Positions 1 to 7,267 of a DNA stretch of 64,000 bases are shown piece after piece. Origin of the DNA: Synechococcus sp. ROS8604 (lineage in GTDB: Bacteria; Cyanobacteriota; Cyanobacteriia; PCC-6307; Cyanobiaceae); NCBI RefSeq assembly GCF_014279655.1, contig NZ_CP047946.1, positions 2,418,001 through 2,482,000 on the forward strand, in the 5' to 3' direction. The translations under genes and the position numbers were made by a program. The notes under the pieces are model-generated. The model had not been told where the DNA came from. It saw only the letters and a program-made list of their open reading frames with translations, and made no database searches. Position 1 is the stretch's first letter. Each line of letters begins with the position of its first letter.

Positions 1-1
1 T

Positions 2-295
2 GACAAATCCCACCCTCCAAATCCAACTGCTACACCCCCGGCTACGTATCAGGAGGCCATCTCGCGTGATTTAGTTATTGCACTTGAAGCAACGGAAAGA
101 CTCAACAAAAGCCTTGACGAACTGATTGAAGGGAATGGATGCAGCGAGTTTCTCGCCTCCCATAGACTGCTTGGAGAGAAGATAACGTCTAATCGCAATA
201 TTTTGCACATGCTGATTCGAAATACTATGGATATCAGCATCAAGATTGACAAGCCAGAGCTTAAAGCAAAATACCCCGACTATTTTACAAAATAA
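2..295 (+). CDS. C-terminal part of an unrecognised protein (5' end outside window)
   Basis: An open frame runs from the window edge to a TAA stop and encodes 97 residues. The N-terminal part is rich in Pro and Thr; the rest is charged and looks helical (LEATERLNKSLDELIEG). No start codon is visible, so the gene begins upstream of the window. No family is recognised. The amino-acid composition looks like real coding sequence, but no second line of support is available. Confidence 0.45.
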   Translation, partial: DKSHPPNPTATPPATYQEAISRDLVIALEATERLNKSLDELIEGNGCSEFLASHRLLGEKITSNRNILHMLIRNTMDISIKIDKPELKAKYPDYFTK

Positions 296-632
296 ATCGA
301 GTCCATCAACACATCATTCACCGAAGACAACCAAGTCTTCTGACTGTTTGGTCCTAAGATCAGCTTAGCAGTCAGCTCATCAAATTAATCTTGTAATCGC
401 AAGGATAAAATTTAGTCCCGCCACTAAGGAGGCTTTAATTGCCTACAGAACCCGTGAGTAACATTACAGCACCGCTTGATGTTGCTCGTGAACACAGCAA
501 TTAATTCAGGAGATGATGTTTTTAGCAAAGGAAATTCATTTGCTCATGATGAATCAAAACTCTATTTCCAATGATTAACTCTAAAGACAATGCACGTCTG
601 CATGGGCCAATCACCAGCGACGGTTGCCACTA
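296..632. other. Intergenic stretch with no convincing gene
   Basis: There is no long frame here. Two very short frames have plausible ribosome-binding sites: a 22-codon frame starting at TTG 439 after AAGGAGG, and a 21-codon frame starting at ATG 516 after AGGAG. Neither resembles a known peptide, and both may be chance. Confidence 0.4.
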
Positions 633-797
633 TCAACAGTAGGTTCCCGAATCGTGAAAAGGAGTGATCGGAATTGGCTCGTCGATGGCATTGGAGATAT
701 AGACCACATGTTGGGCACAAATTTCGCGCTTGGACTGGCAACTCGCCATCAGGAACGAGGCAACAGCAACGGCGGCGATGGGTGCGAGGGGTTTCAT
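633..797 (-). CDS. Small predicted lipoprotein
   Basis: This 54-residue protein begins with a typical lipoprotein signal (MKPLAPIAAVAVASFLMASC), a hydrophobic stretch ending in a lipobox-like LMASC with Cys at position 20. The mature part is about 34 residues with two more cysteines. The start at 797 is preferred over the upstream in-frame start because it places the signal peptide at the N-terminus. The family is unknown. A second small lipoprotein lies at 5947, but the mature parts are not obviously related. Confidence 0.5.
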   Translation of the reverse strand: MKPLAPIAAVAVASFLMASCQSKREICAQHVVYISNAIDEPIPITPFHDSGTYC

Positions 798-1118
798 CAG
801 TTGTAGCCGCTTGGTCAACGACAAACTTGCTCAAGCATGGCTAAGCAGGCTGATCAGGATGGGAGTGAAAACCAGTCAGCTGTTGTTCCATCACTGAAAT
901 GTTCCCTCGTTCGACCTGCATCACAGTCGACCACGACTTTCCAGACATTTCAATCAGACGATCGGATCTGAAAAAAAGACTGGTGAGATGACCCTCACAG
1001 AATCACAACGGTTCTCGTAAAAACTCACATCCACCCAGCGTTTCATAGTCCACGCTTCAGCAGGAAGGAGAGTGCACATTGGCAGAGCTAAAACACTGAA
1101 AACCAACGGATCGATTGG
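798..1118. other. Intergenic stretch, nothing recognised
   Basis: No long reading frame, RNA gene or strong hairpin was seen. It lies between the small lipoprotein gene and the remnant described next. Confidence 0.4.
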
Positions 1119-1178
1119 CTAATTGACTGCGAAGAGTGCAGCGACTGAAGCGAGGGCATTGAATGTGGTTCGAATCAT
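1119..1178 (-). pseudogene. 19-codon remnant resembling the start of the adjacent DUF1330-like gene
   Basis: The frame starts two bases after the stop of the 1180-1572 gene and reads MIRTTFNALASVAALFAVN before TAG. The neighbour starts MIRTTLTAVALATS. The nucleotide context GAnTGTGGTTCGnATCAT around the two start codons is also shared. This suggests a duplicated 5' end of the gene that has lost its body. It is too short to rule out a free-standing peptide. Confidence 0.3.
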
Positions 1179-1179
1179 G

Positions 1180-1572
1180 TCAAAGGAGCCTATAAAGCTC
1201 AATTGTGTAATCGCCTGCATTTTTCCTGAGAGGCTTGATTTTCTGCCGATAAACAGGAGAATTCCAGAAGTCAATTGCTGCACACTCTGAAGGGAAATTG
1301 ATCAACAACGTCACATGGTTTTGATCGCGATTTCCTTCAAGAATGCGAAGTGGTCTAGGGTCATTTAAGTAGTAAGAGCCGGCGTTTTGGTGGAGTCCAG
1401 ACTCCTTTAGTGCTTGCCCATAAATTGCCATCTGCTGGGGATCATTGGTCACCCCATCAACAACCATGACCACTGGCTTTTGACTGCAGCTCGTAGTGTT
1501 ATCTGACGCTATTACTGGTGTTGTTAAAGGGCTGGTAGCGAGTGCTACTGCGGTGAGTGTGGTTCGGATCAT
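1180..1572 (-). CDS. Exported DUF1330-like protein
   Basis: This 130-residue protein has an N-terminal signal peptide (about residues 1-22, ending near PVIA). It is followed by a small alpha/beta domain resembling the DUF1330 dimeric ferredoxin-like fold. Supporting features are VVDGVTNDPQQMAIYGQALK, the central ILEGNRDQNHVTLLINFPS and the late FWNSPVYRQKIKPLR, which match the usual order of that family. The family has no established reaction. The signal peptide is unusual for it and suggests a periplasmic location. The gene is monocistronic and is followed by the short remnant of its own 5' end. Confidence 0.7.
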   Translation of the reverse strand: MIRTTLTAVALATSPLTTPVIASDNTTSCSQKPVVMVVDGVTNDPQQMAIYGQALKESGLHQNAGSYYLNDPRPLRILEGNRDQNHVTLLINFPSECAAIDFWNSPVYRQKIKPLRKNAGDYTIELYRLL

Positions 1573-2113
1573 TAGTTCGCCCCCGTCAGGTGCTTAGTGC
1601 TGGAGTCTCCAGCCGTTTCGTCAACGTAGAGCGCCATCCTTCCTATCCCCCGCAAGGACTAGAGGCTGACTCCAAGTTGCCACGCCATAAACCTGTCTCT
1701 CTCTACTTCAACCAGCAAAGGCACCATCCACTCAGACTCAACTTCACTCGCTACATCCCTTCCAAGCTCTTCAATGCCAAGCGCAAGCCAAGACTTGTTC
1801 CATCAGCGTTGTTAGCTCTCAGCGCCAATAAAAAACCCCGCTCATGGCGGAACTGCAATGTCTGTAGCTGTCAACCTTATTTTAGCTAGCTTGTTTTTGG
1901 CTAAATCTTGTTCACTTTTGACGATGATACAATGTTGAAAGCTCACACTTCTTCCCGTTCAGACTTACTTTCATGGCTGGCAAAGCCCTAGTAAAACCTA
2001 AGGCTTGAGCTTGGACATGAGATCTAGACTTTGAAAGAATTTGCCCCGTCAAGGACACTTAAAAAAGTGAGGATAAGAAGACAGAGCAGACTACTAGATG
2101 GCATGATTAGCAC
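1573..2113. other. Intergenic stretch with one REP-like hairpin
   Basis: No gene is supported here. At 1828-1853 lies an imperfect member of the hairpin family with core CCCCGCTCGTGGCGGGG, here decayed to CCCCGCTCATGGCGGAA, with a run of A on its left side. Read on the minus strand it would act as a weak terminator, but no minus-strand gene precedes it, so it is more likely a scattered repeat copy. Confidence 0.4.
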
Positions 2114-2647
2114 ATGAGCATTCGAAGTGTCCTGCGACTTGGTGACCCGTCTTTACGAGGGCGCTCGGCGGAAATTCCTGATGATTGGTTCGGCAGTCAA
2201 CGCTTGCAGACGCTGATAGACGACTTATTCGATACCAAATCAGCATGCTCTGGTGCAGGGATAGCCGCACCTCAGATCAGTGAGCCGTGGAGGGTTTTTG
2301 TACTCGGAATGGAGCACAACCCTCGTTATCCCGAGGCTCCACCATTACCTGAACGTATAGTGATCAATCCTGTATTTAAGGCAATTGGCGAAGAATCGAC
2401 GACTTTCTGGGAGGGGTGTCTAAGTGTCCCTGGAATGCGTGGTGAGGTGAAAAGATCCAAATACATTCATTTGCAGTATCAAGACCAAGAAGGGTTTTCC
2501 CATCAGGAAGAATTGGAGGGGTTTCATGCACGAGCTGTTCAGCATGAAGTTGATCACTTAGATGGAGTATTTTTCACTGACCGCTTAACCAGCACAGTTG
2601 CCTTTGGCTTTATTGATGAGCTTCAGGCTCATGGGCTTATTCCTTGA
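2114..2647 (+). CDS. def: Peptide deformylase (accessory copy)
   Basis: The 177-residue enzyme removes the formyl group from the initiator methionine of new proteins. All three family motifs are present: GAGIAAPQ (about residues 47-54), EGCLSVPG (about 103-110) and the metal-binding QHEVDHLDG (about 143-151), so the active site (Gln, Cys, two His, Glu) is intact. No clear ribosome-binding site precedes the ATG. A second, longer deformylase lies at 46100-46708 in the core region. This copy sits in the accessory region between repeats and diverges strongly from the core copy, so it is probably island cargo. Cyanophages also carry deformylases, but nothing here shows a phage source. Confidence 0.92.
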   Translation: MSIRSVLRLGDPSLRGRSAEIPDDWFGSQRLQTLIDDLFDTKSACSGAGIAAPQISEPWRVFVLGMEHNPRYPEAPPLPERIVINPVFKAIGEESTTFWEGCLSVPGMRGEVKRSKYIHLQYQDQEGFSHQEELEGFHARAVQHEVDHLDGVFFTDRLTSTVAFGFIDELQAHGLIP

Positions 2648-2700
2648 TAAAGCACAATTGGCATGAGGACAACGAGTTCGCTGGTGGCGGGACTGGATAT

Positions 2701-2790
2701 TAACTAGTGCCAGGCATTGCAGGCTGACTCATGGGTTTTAGGGGTTATTTAAGCAATAAAAAACCCCTGCGATTGCAGAGTCTTTTGGTG
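2701..2790. repeat. Convergent-end repeat with bidirectional terminator, copy 1
   Basis: This is the first of five related elements of about 90 bp. They begin with GTGCCAGGYATTG and end in an AATAAAAA-hairpin. Here the hairpin has CTGC-GATT-GCAG as its centre, with A-rich sequence on the left and TCTTTT on the right, so it can end transcription in both directions. It lies between def (plus strand) and the Nif11-leader remnant (minus strand). The other copies are near 3899, 8168, 19733 and 24603, each between a RAYT gene and a facing outer-membrane protein gene. Confidence 0.65.
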
Positions 2791-2832
2791 AGCAAGCCAA
2801 ATCAAAGTTTTGTCTACCATAAACATTGACTT

Positions 2833-3057
2833 TCAAGTTCTGGCGCGTGCAACACCATAACAACGAAGCGTTAACAACGCATTTATCAGGTGATTAGTAA
2901 AAATATGTTGCCCACCAGCCACTCCTTCCAGTTCTTCATCTCAAAGTTCTGATTGAGCTTTAGTTAGGTCGTCGGCAGAAATCATAAATCCCGCCTCTTT
3001 GGCAACGGCAATAACAGAATTGGCAGCAGCAGCTCTTGCAGCAGAGCCAGTGTCATC
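2833..3057 (-). pseudogene. Nif11/ProcA-type leader peptide remnant with in-frame TGA
   Basis: Read on the minus strand, this frame encodes AKEAGFMISADDLTKAQSEL, then TGA (2941-2943), then DEELEGVAGG, followed by a 25-residue stretch to the next stop. This matches the C-terminal half of Nif11-type leaders of cyanobacterial lanthipeptide precursors (prochlorosin type), including the double-glycine cleavage site. The stop replaces the residue between L and D that is usually Ser in such leaders. The presumed core has one Cys and few Thr, so it is a poor lanthipeptide substrate. The first half of the leader is missing, and the frame runs instead into the 5' leader repeat at 3031-3111. No lanM gene is in the window. 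It is probably a broken, recombined precursor gene. Confidence 0.6.
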
Positions 3058-3111
3058 TGAGTGTCGAGGGTCGTGGGGAAAAAGCAGCTGCTTGAAGCAT
3101 TCCCCGCTGGA
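3031..3111 (-). repeat. Nif11-type gene 5' leader repeat, copy 1
   Basis: On the minus strand it reads from a CAGCGGGGAATGCTT-like box, through GACCCTCGACACTCAG, to an ATG that opens MTLALLQEL. The same arrangement occurs at about 3778-3857, 5770-5850 and 6190-6268. The unit looks like the untranslated leader and first codons of a small-peptide gene family, here joined out of frame to the ProcA-like remnant. Confidence 0.55.
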
Positions 3112-3196
3112 ATAAAAAACCCCGCTTGTGGCGAGGCTGGTGAATATTCTGTCGGGAGATCGTTAGCGACAATTCACCAATCTGGTTGTTGATTCA
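3111..3196. repeat. REP-like hairpin and RAYT upstream region, copy 1
   Basis: The hairpin CCCCGCTTGTGGCGAGG is followed by GCTGGTGAATATTC and GTCGGGAGAT, then the start of the RAYT gene. The same order precedes the RAYT gene at 7268. REP palindromes near RAYT genes are an established association; that these hairpins are the cognate substrate is inference. Confidence 0.5.
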
Positions 3197-3781
3197 ATGG
3201 GTCGATCATCTCGTCGGCTTCCTCCAGGACATTCATTTCATATCACGCTTAGATGCAATAGCCGTCAGTTTTTGATTGCCAAAGGATTGAGAAGGGATGT
3301 GCTGCTAGCTGTGCTCGCGAAAGCCAAACAAAAGGTGCCACACAAGTTGTATTCGGTGTGTCTGATGGCTAATCACCTGCATCTGCTTCTGCGTCCTGAT
3401 GATGCAAGTGAATTGCCAAAGCTGATGCATTGGATTGGCTGGTACTCAGCCATGGCACTGAATCGTCTTTCTGGTCGTTGCGGGCATTTTTGGGAGGCAA
3501 GGTATTACGCCACTGCGATTGCTCCAAAAGATCACAGGAGAGTGCTGAATACATTGCGGTATATCCACGCCAACCCAAAGGCAGCAGGAGTGCGAAAGGG
3601 TTTCTACGACCCCTATTCCAACTATGGGCACTACGGAAGGTTGGAATGTGATGGCATCAGCGAGTGGCACCCAAGCTTTCTGCAATTGGCATCAAGCCTA
3701 AAAGGCTGTTCCAGGCGATATGCACGGTTCTGCCAGTACTACCGACACAAAGGAAAAGGCGGTTCTAGGTGCCATAGGTAG
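3197..3781 (+). pseudogene. REP-associated tyrosine transposase (RAYT), 3'-truncated copy 1
   Basis: The 194 residues match the N-terminal three quarters of the 261-residue copy at 7268. The HUH motif (NHLHLL) and the Tyr of the RYIHANP helix are present, so the Y1 nuclease core is intact. The protein stops right after GGSRCH, where the other copies continue with WGSSMLKRLVEKG and about 65 more residues. The break is at the six bases TGCCAT, shared with the start region of the Nif11-type 5' leader repeat at 3778, which suggests recombination at short homology. The truncated protein might still be folded, but it lacks the conserved C-terminal domain. Confidence 0.75.
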
Positions 3782-3857
3782 CTGTTGCAGCAGGGCCAGC
3801 GTCATCTGTATATCGAGGGTCAAGGGTTTAGGTCAACTGGTCAAAGCATTCCCCGCT
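3778..3857 (-). repeat. Nif11-type gene 5' leader repeat, copy 2
   Basis: The minus strand encodes ATG-ACG-CTG-GCC-CTG-CTG-CAA (MTLALLQ) from 3800, preceded by the shared leader. The frame continues into the truncated RAYT gene, so the rest of the peptide gene has been replaced. Confidence 0.5.
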
Positions 3858-3859
3858 GC

Positions 3860-3886
3860 AACAAAAACTCCGCTCGTGGCGGGGCT
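3860..3886. repeat. REP-like hairpin
   Basis: AAAAACTCCGCTCGTGGCGGGGC is a copy of the CCCCGCTCGTGGCGGGG palindrome with one changed base. The A-run on its left would serve as a U-run for minus-strand transcription. Confidence 0.5.
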
Positions 3887-3895
3887 AAGTATTAA

Positions 3896-3985
3896 TTAGT
3901 GCCAGGTACTGGATGGCATTTAGCAATGGCTAGGCAGTAATTATAGAAATAAAAAGCTCTTGCTTTGACAAGGGTTTTGGAGGTT
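3896..3985. repeat. Convergent-end repeat with bidirectional terminator, copy 2
   Basis: It starts at GTGCCAGGTACTG and ends in AATAAAAAGCTCTTGCTTTGA with the complementary CAAGGGTTTT. It lies between the truncated RAYT and the facing outer-membrane gene at 4023, and can end transcripts from both sides. Confidence 0.6.
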
Positions 3986-4022
3986 AGGATGCGTTTAATT
4001 TTACATTTTAAAAACACAAAAG

Positions 4023-5099
4023 TCACACTTCCTCCGGATTTAAGCAGTTCCCCGCCTTCTCAAAACATTCCCCACCTTCTGAAACTGGAAGGGCCTTAAT
4101 GCATTGAACCAATTCTTCTCCACTATATAGCTCCTCACACACCGTCCGTGCATCTACACAGCCTGGAACTGTCGATCCAGTGCTGCACACCCTATCGTGC
4201 ACCCTCACATCCCGGTTGCTTGGTGTTGATGTTAAGGCATTGATTACAGGATGTTCTTGAACATCTTTGCGCTGCACTGTTGTACTCGGACCACCAAAGC
4301 GCACTTTAAGATCAGCTGAAACTCTTGTATCGAATGCTTCGTCGTAGGAGAGATTGACCCCTGCTGTGACTCCACTGGTCATTGCATAAGCAACTCTTCC
4401 AAGCACACCAGACCCATCAGCAGATCCAAGATCACCGCTTTGGTAGTAGTAACCAACAGAAGCATTCAGCTCAGGCGTGATGAAATAACCAACATCAAGC
4501 CCGTAGGTGTTAAGTGCACCGCCTTGGTAAAAGAAGTTGAGATCTTGCTCCGTATCACCAACAGGAATTAAGGCATAAGCGTTGAGGTTCCAGCCATTGG
4601 AGACCGCTTCTGCATTGACTGCCACCTGCTGGAAGAACGCACTCTCCTCTGTGCCGCTGACAATGATGCCGGTATCGGTTCCTCCTGTATTCATCGGGCG
4701 GCTGTCATAGCCAGCATTCAGCCCGTACATCCAAGAGCGGTCACCATTCAGCCAGCGATAACCAAGCCGTGATGAGGTGCTGATCGTTGTACCAGCCACA
4801 TCGGTATTGATGATGCTGCTGTTGTTTTCGTAATCAGCGAAATTAGCGTTAGCGAGGACATCAAGAAACCAGACGCTGTTGTCGCCAACAGACAGTGGCA
4901 AGAACCCGCCAATACCCGCCTGATTCGGTGTTCCTGCTCCTTGCAATGCACCTTGAAACCCAAAGGTGGGCTTGACCACATCCTTCAGGCTGATGCTCAT
5001 CACACCAAGATCATCAGCACTGCCCTCTTGCGCAATGGCAGGCAGGGAAGCAAGAGAGATGGCAGAAGCCAAAAGCCCCAGGGAGATACGACGCAGCAT
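4023..5099 (-). CDS. Outer-membrane beta-barrel protein with six-cysteine tail (OMP1)
   Basis: This 358-residue protein has a signal peptide (residues 1-24, SLPAIAQ) and a conserved LGVMSISLKDVVKP stretch. Residues about 48-270 form alternating hydrophobic beta strands ending in ADLKVRFGG. The order FLPLS, LGYRWL, GLNAGYD, LNAYALIPVG and TYGLDVGYF resembles the beta-domain of inverse autotransporters (intimin/invasin type); that assignment is inference. After a linker with NRDVRVHD comes a tail of 56 residues carrying six Cys. In inverse autotransporters the C-terminal part crosses the barrel to the outside, so the tail may be surface-exposed. The body is shared with the genes at 8275, 19904 and 24736, but the tail is unique. 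Confidence 0.75.
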   Translation of the reverse strand: MLRRISLGLLASAISLASLPAIAQEGSADDLGVMSISLKDVVKPTFGFQGALQGAGTPNQAGIGGFLPLSVGDNSVWFLDVLANANFADYENNSSIINTDVAGTTISTSSRLGYRWLNGDRSWMYGLNAGYDSRPMNTGGTDTGIIVSGTEESAFFQQVAVNAEAVSNGWNLNAYALIPVGDTEQDLNFFYQGGALNTYGLDVGYFITPELNASVGYYYQSGDLGSADGSGVLGRVAYAMTSGVTAGVNLSYDEAFDTRVSADLKVRFGGPSTTVQRKDVQEHPVINALTSTPSNRDVRVHDRVCSTGSTVPGCVDARTVCEELYSGEELVQCIKALPVSEGGECFEKAGNCLNPEEV

Positions 5100-5126
5100 G
5101 GGGAGCTGATAGATAAGGCAACGATG

Positions 5127-5192
5127 CCTTGCTTGTGCTGCTGCCGCACGCTGCAGTAGGCAGTTTCAGCTTTGCTGCTATTAAGTAGGCAA
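5127..5192 (-). promoter_or_regulatory. Conserved 5' element of the outer-membrane genes, copy 1
   Basis: The element reads CTGCAGTAGGCAGTTTCAGC then TTTGCTGCTATT on the plus strand and lies 30-90 bp upstream of the start codon. Related elements are at about 9262, 10068 (remnant), 20930 and 25757. CTGC/GCAG inverted repeats could fold in the mRNA leader. It may hold the promoter or an untranslated-region control element, or be a site of frequent recombination. Confidence 0.45.
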
Positions 5193-5220
5193 TAAAAAAC
5201 TCCCGCTGTTAAGCGAGAGC
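5191..5220 (-). terminator. Terminator of the DUF4278 gene
   Basis: On the minus strand it reads CTCTCGCT-TAAC-AGCGGGAG followed by TTTTTT, an 8-bp stem with one mismatch. It starts 23 bases after the stop of the small gene at 5243. Confidence 0.7.
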
Positions 5221-5242
5221 TGATTGATGTGAAATCCTTGGT

Positions 5243-5350
5243 TTACTTGGCGTATGACACGCCGCGATAGGTCAATGGTGCCTTCTTGGTTGCATCAAAA
5301 CCAACACCTTTGTGCTGGACATACTGCTTACCACGATAGGTGAGAGTCAT
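5243..5350 (-). CDS. DUF4278-type small protein
   Basis: The 35-residue protein opens with MTLTYRGKQY and closes with LTYRGVSYAK. The (L)TYRG-x-x-Y motif, here present twice, is the hallmark of the cyanobacterial DUF4278 family. A GAGG box lies 8 bases before the ATG and a clear terminator follows, so this is a complete monocistronic gene. No function is established for the family. Confidence 0.75.
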   Translation of the reverse strand: MTLTYRGKQYVQHKGVGFDATKKAPLTYRGVSYAK

Positions 5351-5566
5351 TTGAGGTTCCTCAGAAATCCAGGTCCCCGTTCCGTGGCCTGGCGAGTCTG
5401 CGCCTCACAGAAGTGAGGTGAACGTTCTTTGTAGTTGGTACTACTTTATTTTTATAGCAACAACGTCAACGTTTCTGTTGTTCGTGCTGTTACACAAGTG
5501 AATCCAATCTTTCTATTGGCAGCATATCTATACAGAAACGAAAAACCCCCAACAGTTAGGGCAGGG

Positions 5567-5800
5567 TTAGAAGGCTTTAGCGTTGGTTGCCAGAGCTTCA
5601 TCAGCAGTGCCACGCTTGCGCTTATCAGGCAGCTTGGTCGAAATGATGTCGTCATACAACTAATCCAAGTCCTCACCCGTTATGGGTACAACACCTCCAT
5701 AATTTCCCAACGGGACTGCAGACTCACGCCTAGCTGCCAAGCCATCAGCGTCATTCGCCCTCAGTGCCATCAGTAGCTCTTGCAGTAGAGCCAGCGTCAT
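5567..5800 (-). pseudogene. Nif11-family small peptide gene with in-frame TAG
   Basis: One frame of 78 codons runs from ATG 5800 to TAA, interrupted once by TAG at codon 47. It reads MTLALLQELLMALRANDADG, later ITGEDLD, then the stop, then LYDDIISTKLPDKRKRG and DEALATNAKAF. The A-N-D-A-D-G and ITGEDL elements resemble Nif11-type leader or bacteriocin-signal families of marine Synechococcus, but the middle is diverged. There is no double-glycine site. A G-rich hairpin followed by TTTTT lies just after the gene. The unbroken frame on both sides suggests a recent nonsense change. Confidence 0.5.
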
Positions 5801-5850
5801 CTGTGTGTTGAGTGTCATTTGTTTGGGTCAACTGGTTAAAGTATTTCCCT
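5770..5850 (-). repeat. Nif11-type gene 5' leader repeat, copy 3
   Basis: This copy is attached to its complete downstream frame (5567-5800) and so shows what the unit is: the leader and start of that small gene. It is directly followed on the left-to-right map by another REP-like hairpin at 5855-5877 (AACCCGCTCGTGGCAGC). Confidence 0.5.
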
Positions 5851-5946
5851 CTGCAATAAAAAACCCGCTCGTGGCAGCACGGAGGAGCTAATAGTGCCCG
5901 AAAACAAAAGCCTCACCTCATCGAGTTCCACAAGTAGAGTCATTGG

Positions 5947-6153
5947 ATGAAAAAGGCATTACTGCTGCTTCCTGTTCTTTTTCTGTTGGTGTCGTGTACC
6001 CCTAAGAAAAATACATGCACTCTTGTGGCTACTAAACAGATTGATTACCCAACTGCAATGAAAAGGTTGGGGCTAGAGCCAGATTTAAGTGGAAAGATGG
6101 ATGATGGCACGCTAGTAAAGGATTTCTGTGAGGCAGTTTGGGGTCCCCCTTAG
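5947..6153 (+). CDS. Small predicted lipoprotein
   Basis: This 68-residue protein has the signal MKKALLLLPVLFLLVSC with a lipobox LVSC. The mature part has two more Cys and a motif TKQIDYPTAMKRLGL. It is predicted to be lipid-anchored in the cell envelope. The family is not recognised. The ATG follows CATTGG with no strong ribosome-binding site. It lies alone between repeats of the accessory region. Confidence 0.6.
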   Translation: MKKALLLLPVLFLLVSCTPKKNTCTLVATKQIDYPTAMKRLGLEPDLSGKMDDGTLVKDFCEAVWGPP

Positions 6154-6983
6154 ATTTTGACTAAAAACAGTGAACCCTAATTTCGTAAACAGCTCCTGTA
6201 GAAGAACAAAGGTCATCTGAGTGTCGAGGGTCGTTGGGAAAAAGCAGCTGCTTGAAGCATTCCCCGCTGCCTGTAAGTCATTTCTTTCGTCAAGCCTGAT
6301 AGTCCAGGCCAAGGTAGCGATTCTAAGGGCATCAGTTAAATGCCAATTGAAATCAGTTTGCAGCGACTGAGAGTTGAGTGGTGCTTTTCATGCCTTTGGC
6401 GGAAAACAGTAGTGATTCGCACCACGGCTAGCCCAGACAATTTTCTAGAGCAAGTTCAGTGAAGCTTGTCCTCATGGAAATCCATACAGCCCATGGCGAA
6501 CCCATTTTCGCGCATTGGCTTGCCCAGTCGGCACCAGCTGTCGGCTCACAATCGCGAAAGAACTGACTCGGAAGACCTGAATCAGGATGATCAAGCCAGG
6601 AAGAACGTACTCCCCCCCCACTCCCGATAAACTCAAATATCATCTTCCCTATGAAGCTGGAAGATTTCTCTCTGCAAGTACGTGTTCTTGCTGGCTTCAT
6701 CAGAGAAATATGTTTGTGGCGAACCGACACAACATCTGATGTGCTCGATAGTAATTTTAGTTGCTCAAGTACCTATGTCTAGAAGCACTTGGCTCAAAAC
6801 ACCAACTCGTTGCTCGGCTGCCTCTACATGGCGCTTCTCTCACCAGCCGTCAATAAAGAAGCTGGCATCACCTTCTGAGATCACGTCGAAAGAGTCCTCT
6901 TCTGTTCTCAGGGTCGCCTCATGTTCTCCGATGTAATTCAGTGTGTCTTTATGGTTGTGTGTTGACGGGTGTTGATTTGGCTC
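6154..6983. other. Degenerate accessory stretch
   Basis: No complete gene is supported. At 6190-6268 is a fourth copy of the Nif11-type 5' leader (minus strand; ATG then MTFVLLQEL, after which similarity ends). At 6428-6646 a minus-strand frame of 72 residues starting MIFEFIGSGGG has a protein-like composition. Around 6770-6930 a minus-strand frame reads YIGEHEATLRTEEDSFDV up to IDGW, a TGA, then a further protein-like run. These look like fragments of lost genes. Confidence 0.35.
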
Positions 6984-7151
6984 ATGGCGAAAGCAGGTTG
7001 GAGCGTTGCTGTTGTCGGAGCACTGGTGCTTGGTATCTGGGTTGCCAATACCTCTTGGCGTCAAAGAAAGCAATTATGGAAGATACAAAGTGCACTTATT
7101 GGTGGCTCAGTTGGTTTCGTAGCAGGCAGATTCACCAGCAAAAAGAATTAA
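6984..7151 (+). CDS. Small membrane protein with glycine-rich second segment
   Basis: This 55-residue frame from ATG 6984 has a first hydrophobic segment (VAVVGALVLGIWVA), a basic loop (RQRKQLWK) and a second segment ALIGGSVGFVAG ending in RFTSKKN. Two short membrane helices are predicted, the second with glycine-zipper spacing. Function is unknown. A REP-like hairpin follows 30 bases downstream. The ATG at 6984 is preferred to an upstream start because it puts the first helix near the N-terminus. Confidence 0.45.
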   Translation: MAKAGWSVAVVGALVLGIWVANTSWRQRKQLWKIQSALIGGSVGFVAGRFTSKKN

Positions 7152-7181
7152 TCCCAAATACGGATTCTAGGCTGTGTAGAG

Positions 7182-7267
7182 CAACAAAAACCCCGCTCGT
7201 GGCGGGGCTGGTGAATATTCAGTCGGGAGATTGATAGCCACAATCAGTAAGCCTGATCGTTTATGGA
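7182..7267. repeat. REP-like hairpin and RAYT upstream region, copy 2
   Basis: The perfect palindrome CCCCGC-TCGTG-GCGGGG is followed by GCTGGTGAATATTC and AGTCGGGAGAT, then about 40 bases to the RAYT start. The layout matches 3111-3196. Confidence 0.55.

Noticed and set aside
2867-2907. The core after the ProcA-like leader as a functional lanthipeptide
   Set aside because: It has a single Cys and few Ser or Thr, follows an interrupted leader, and no LanM-type enzyme is in the window.
4023-5099. Assignment of the barrel proteins as OprB-type carbohydrate porins, common in cyanobacteria
   Set aside because: They lack the SLH domain and are much shorter; the strand order fits an inverse-autotransporter-like barrel better, although without certainty.
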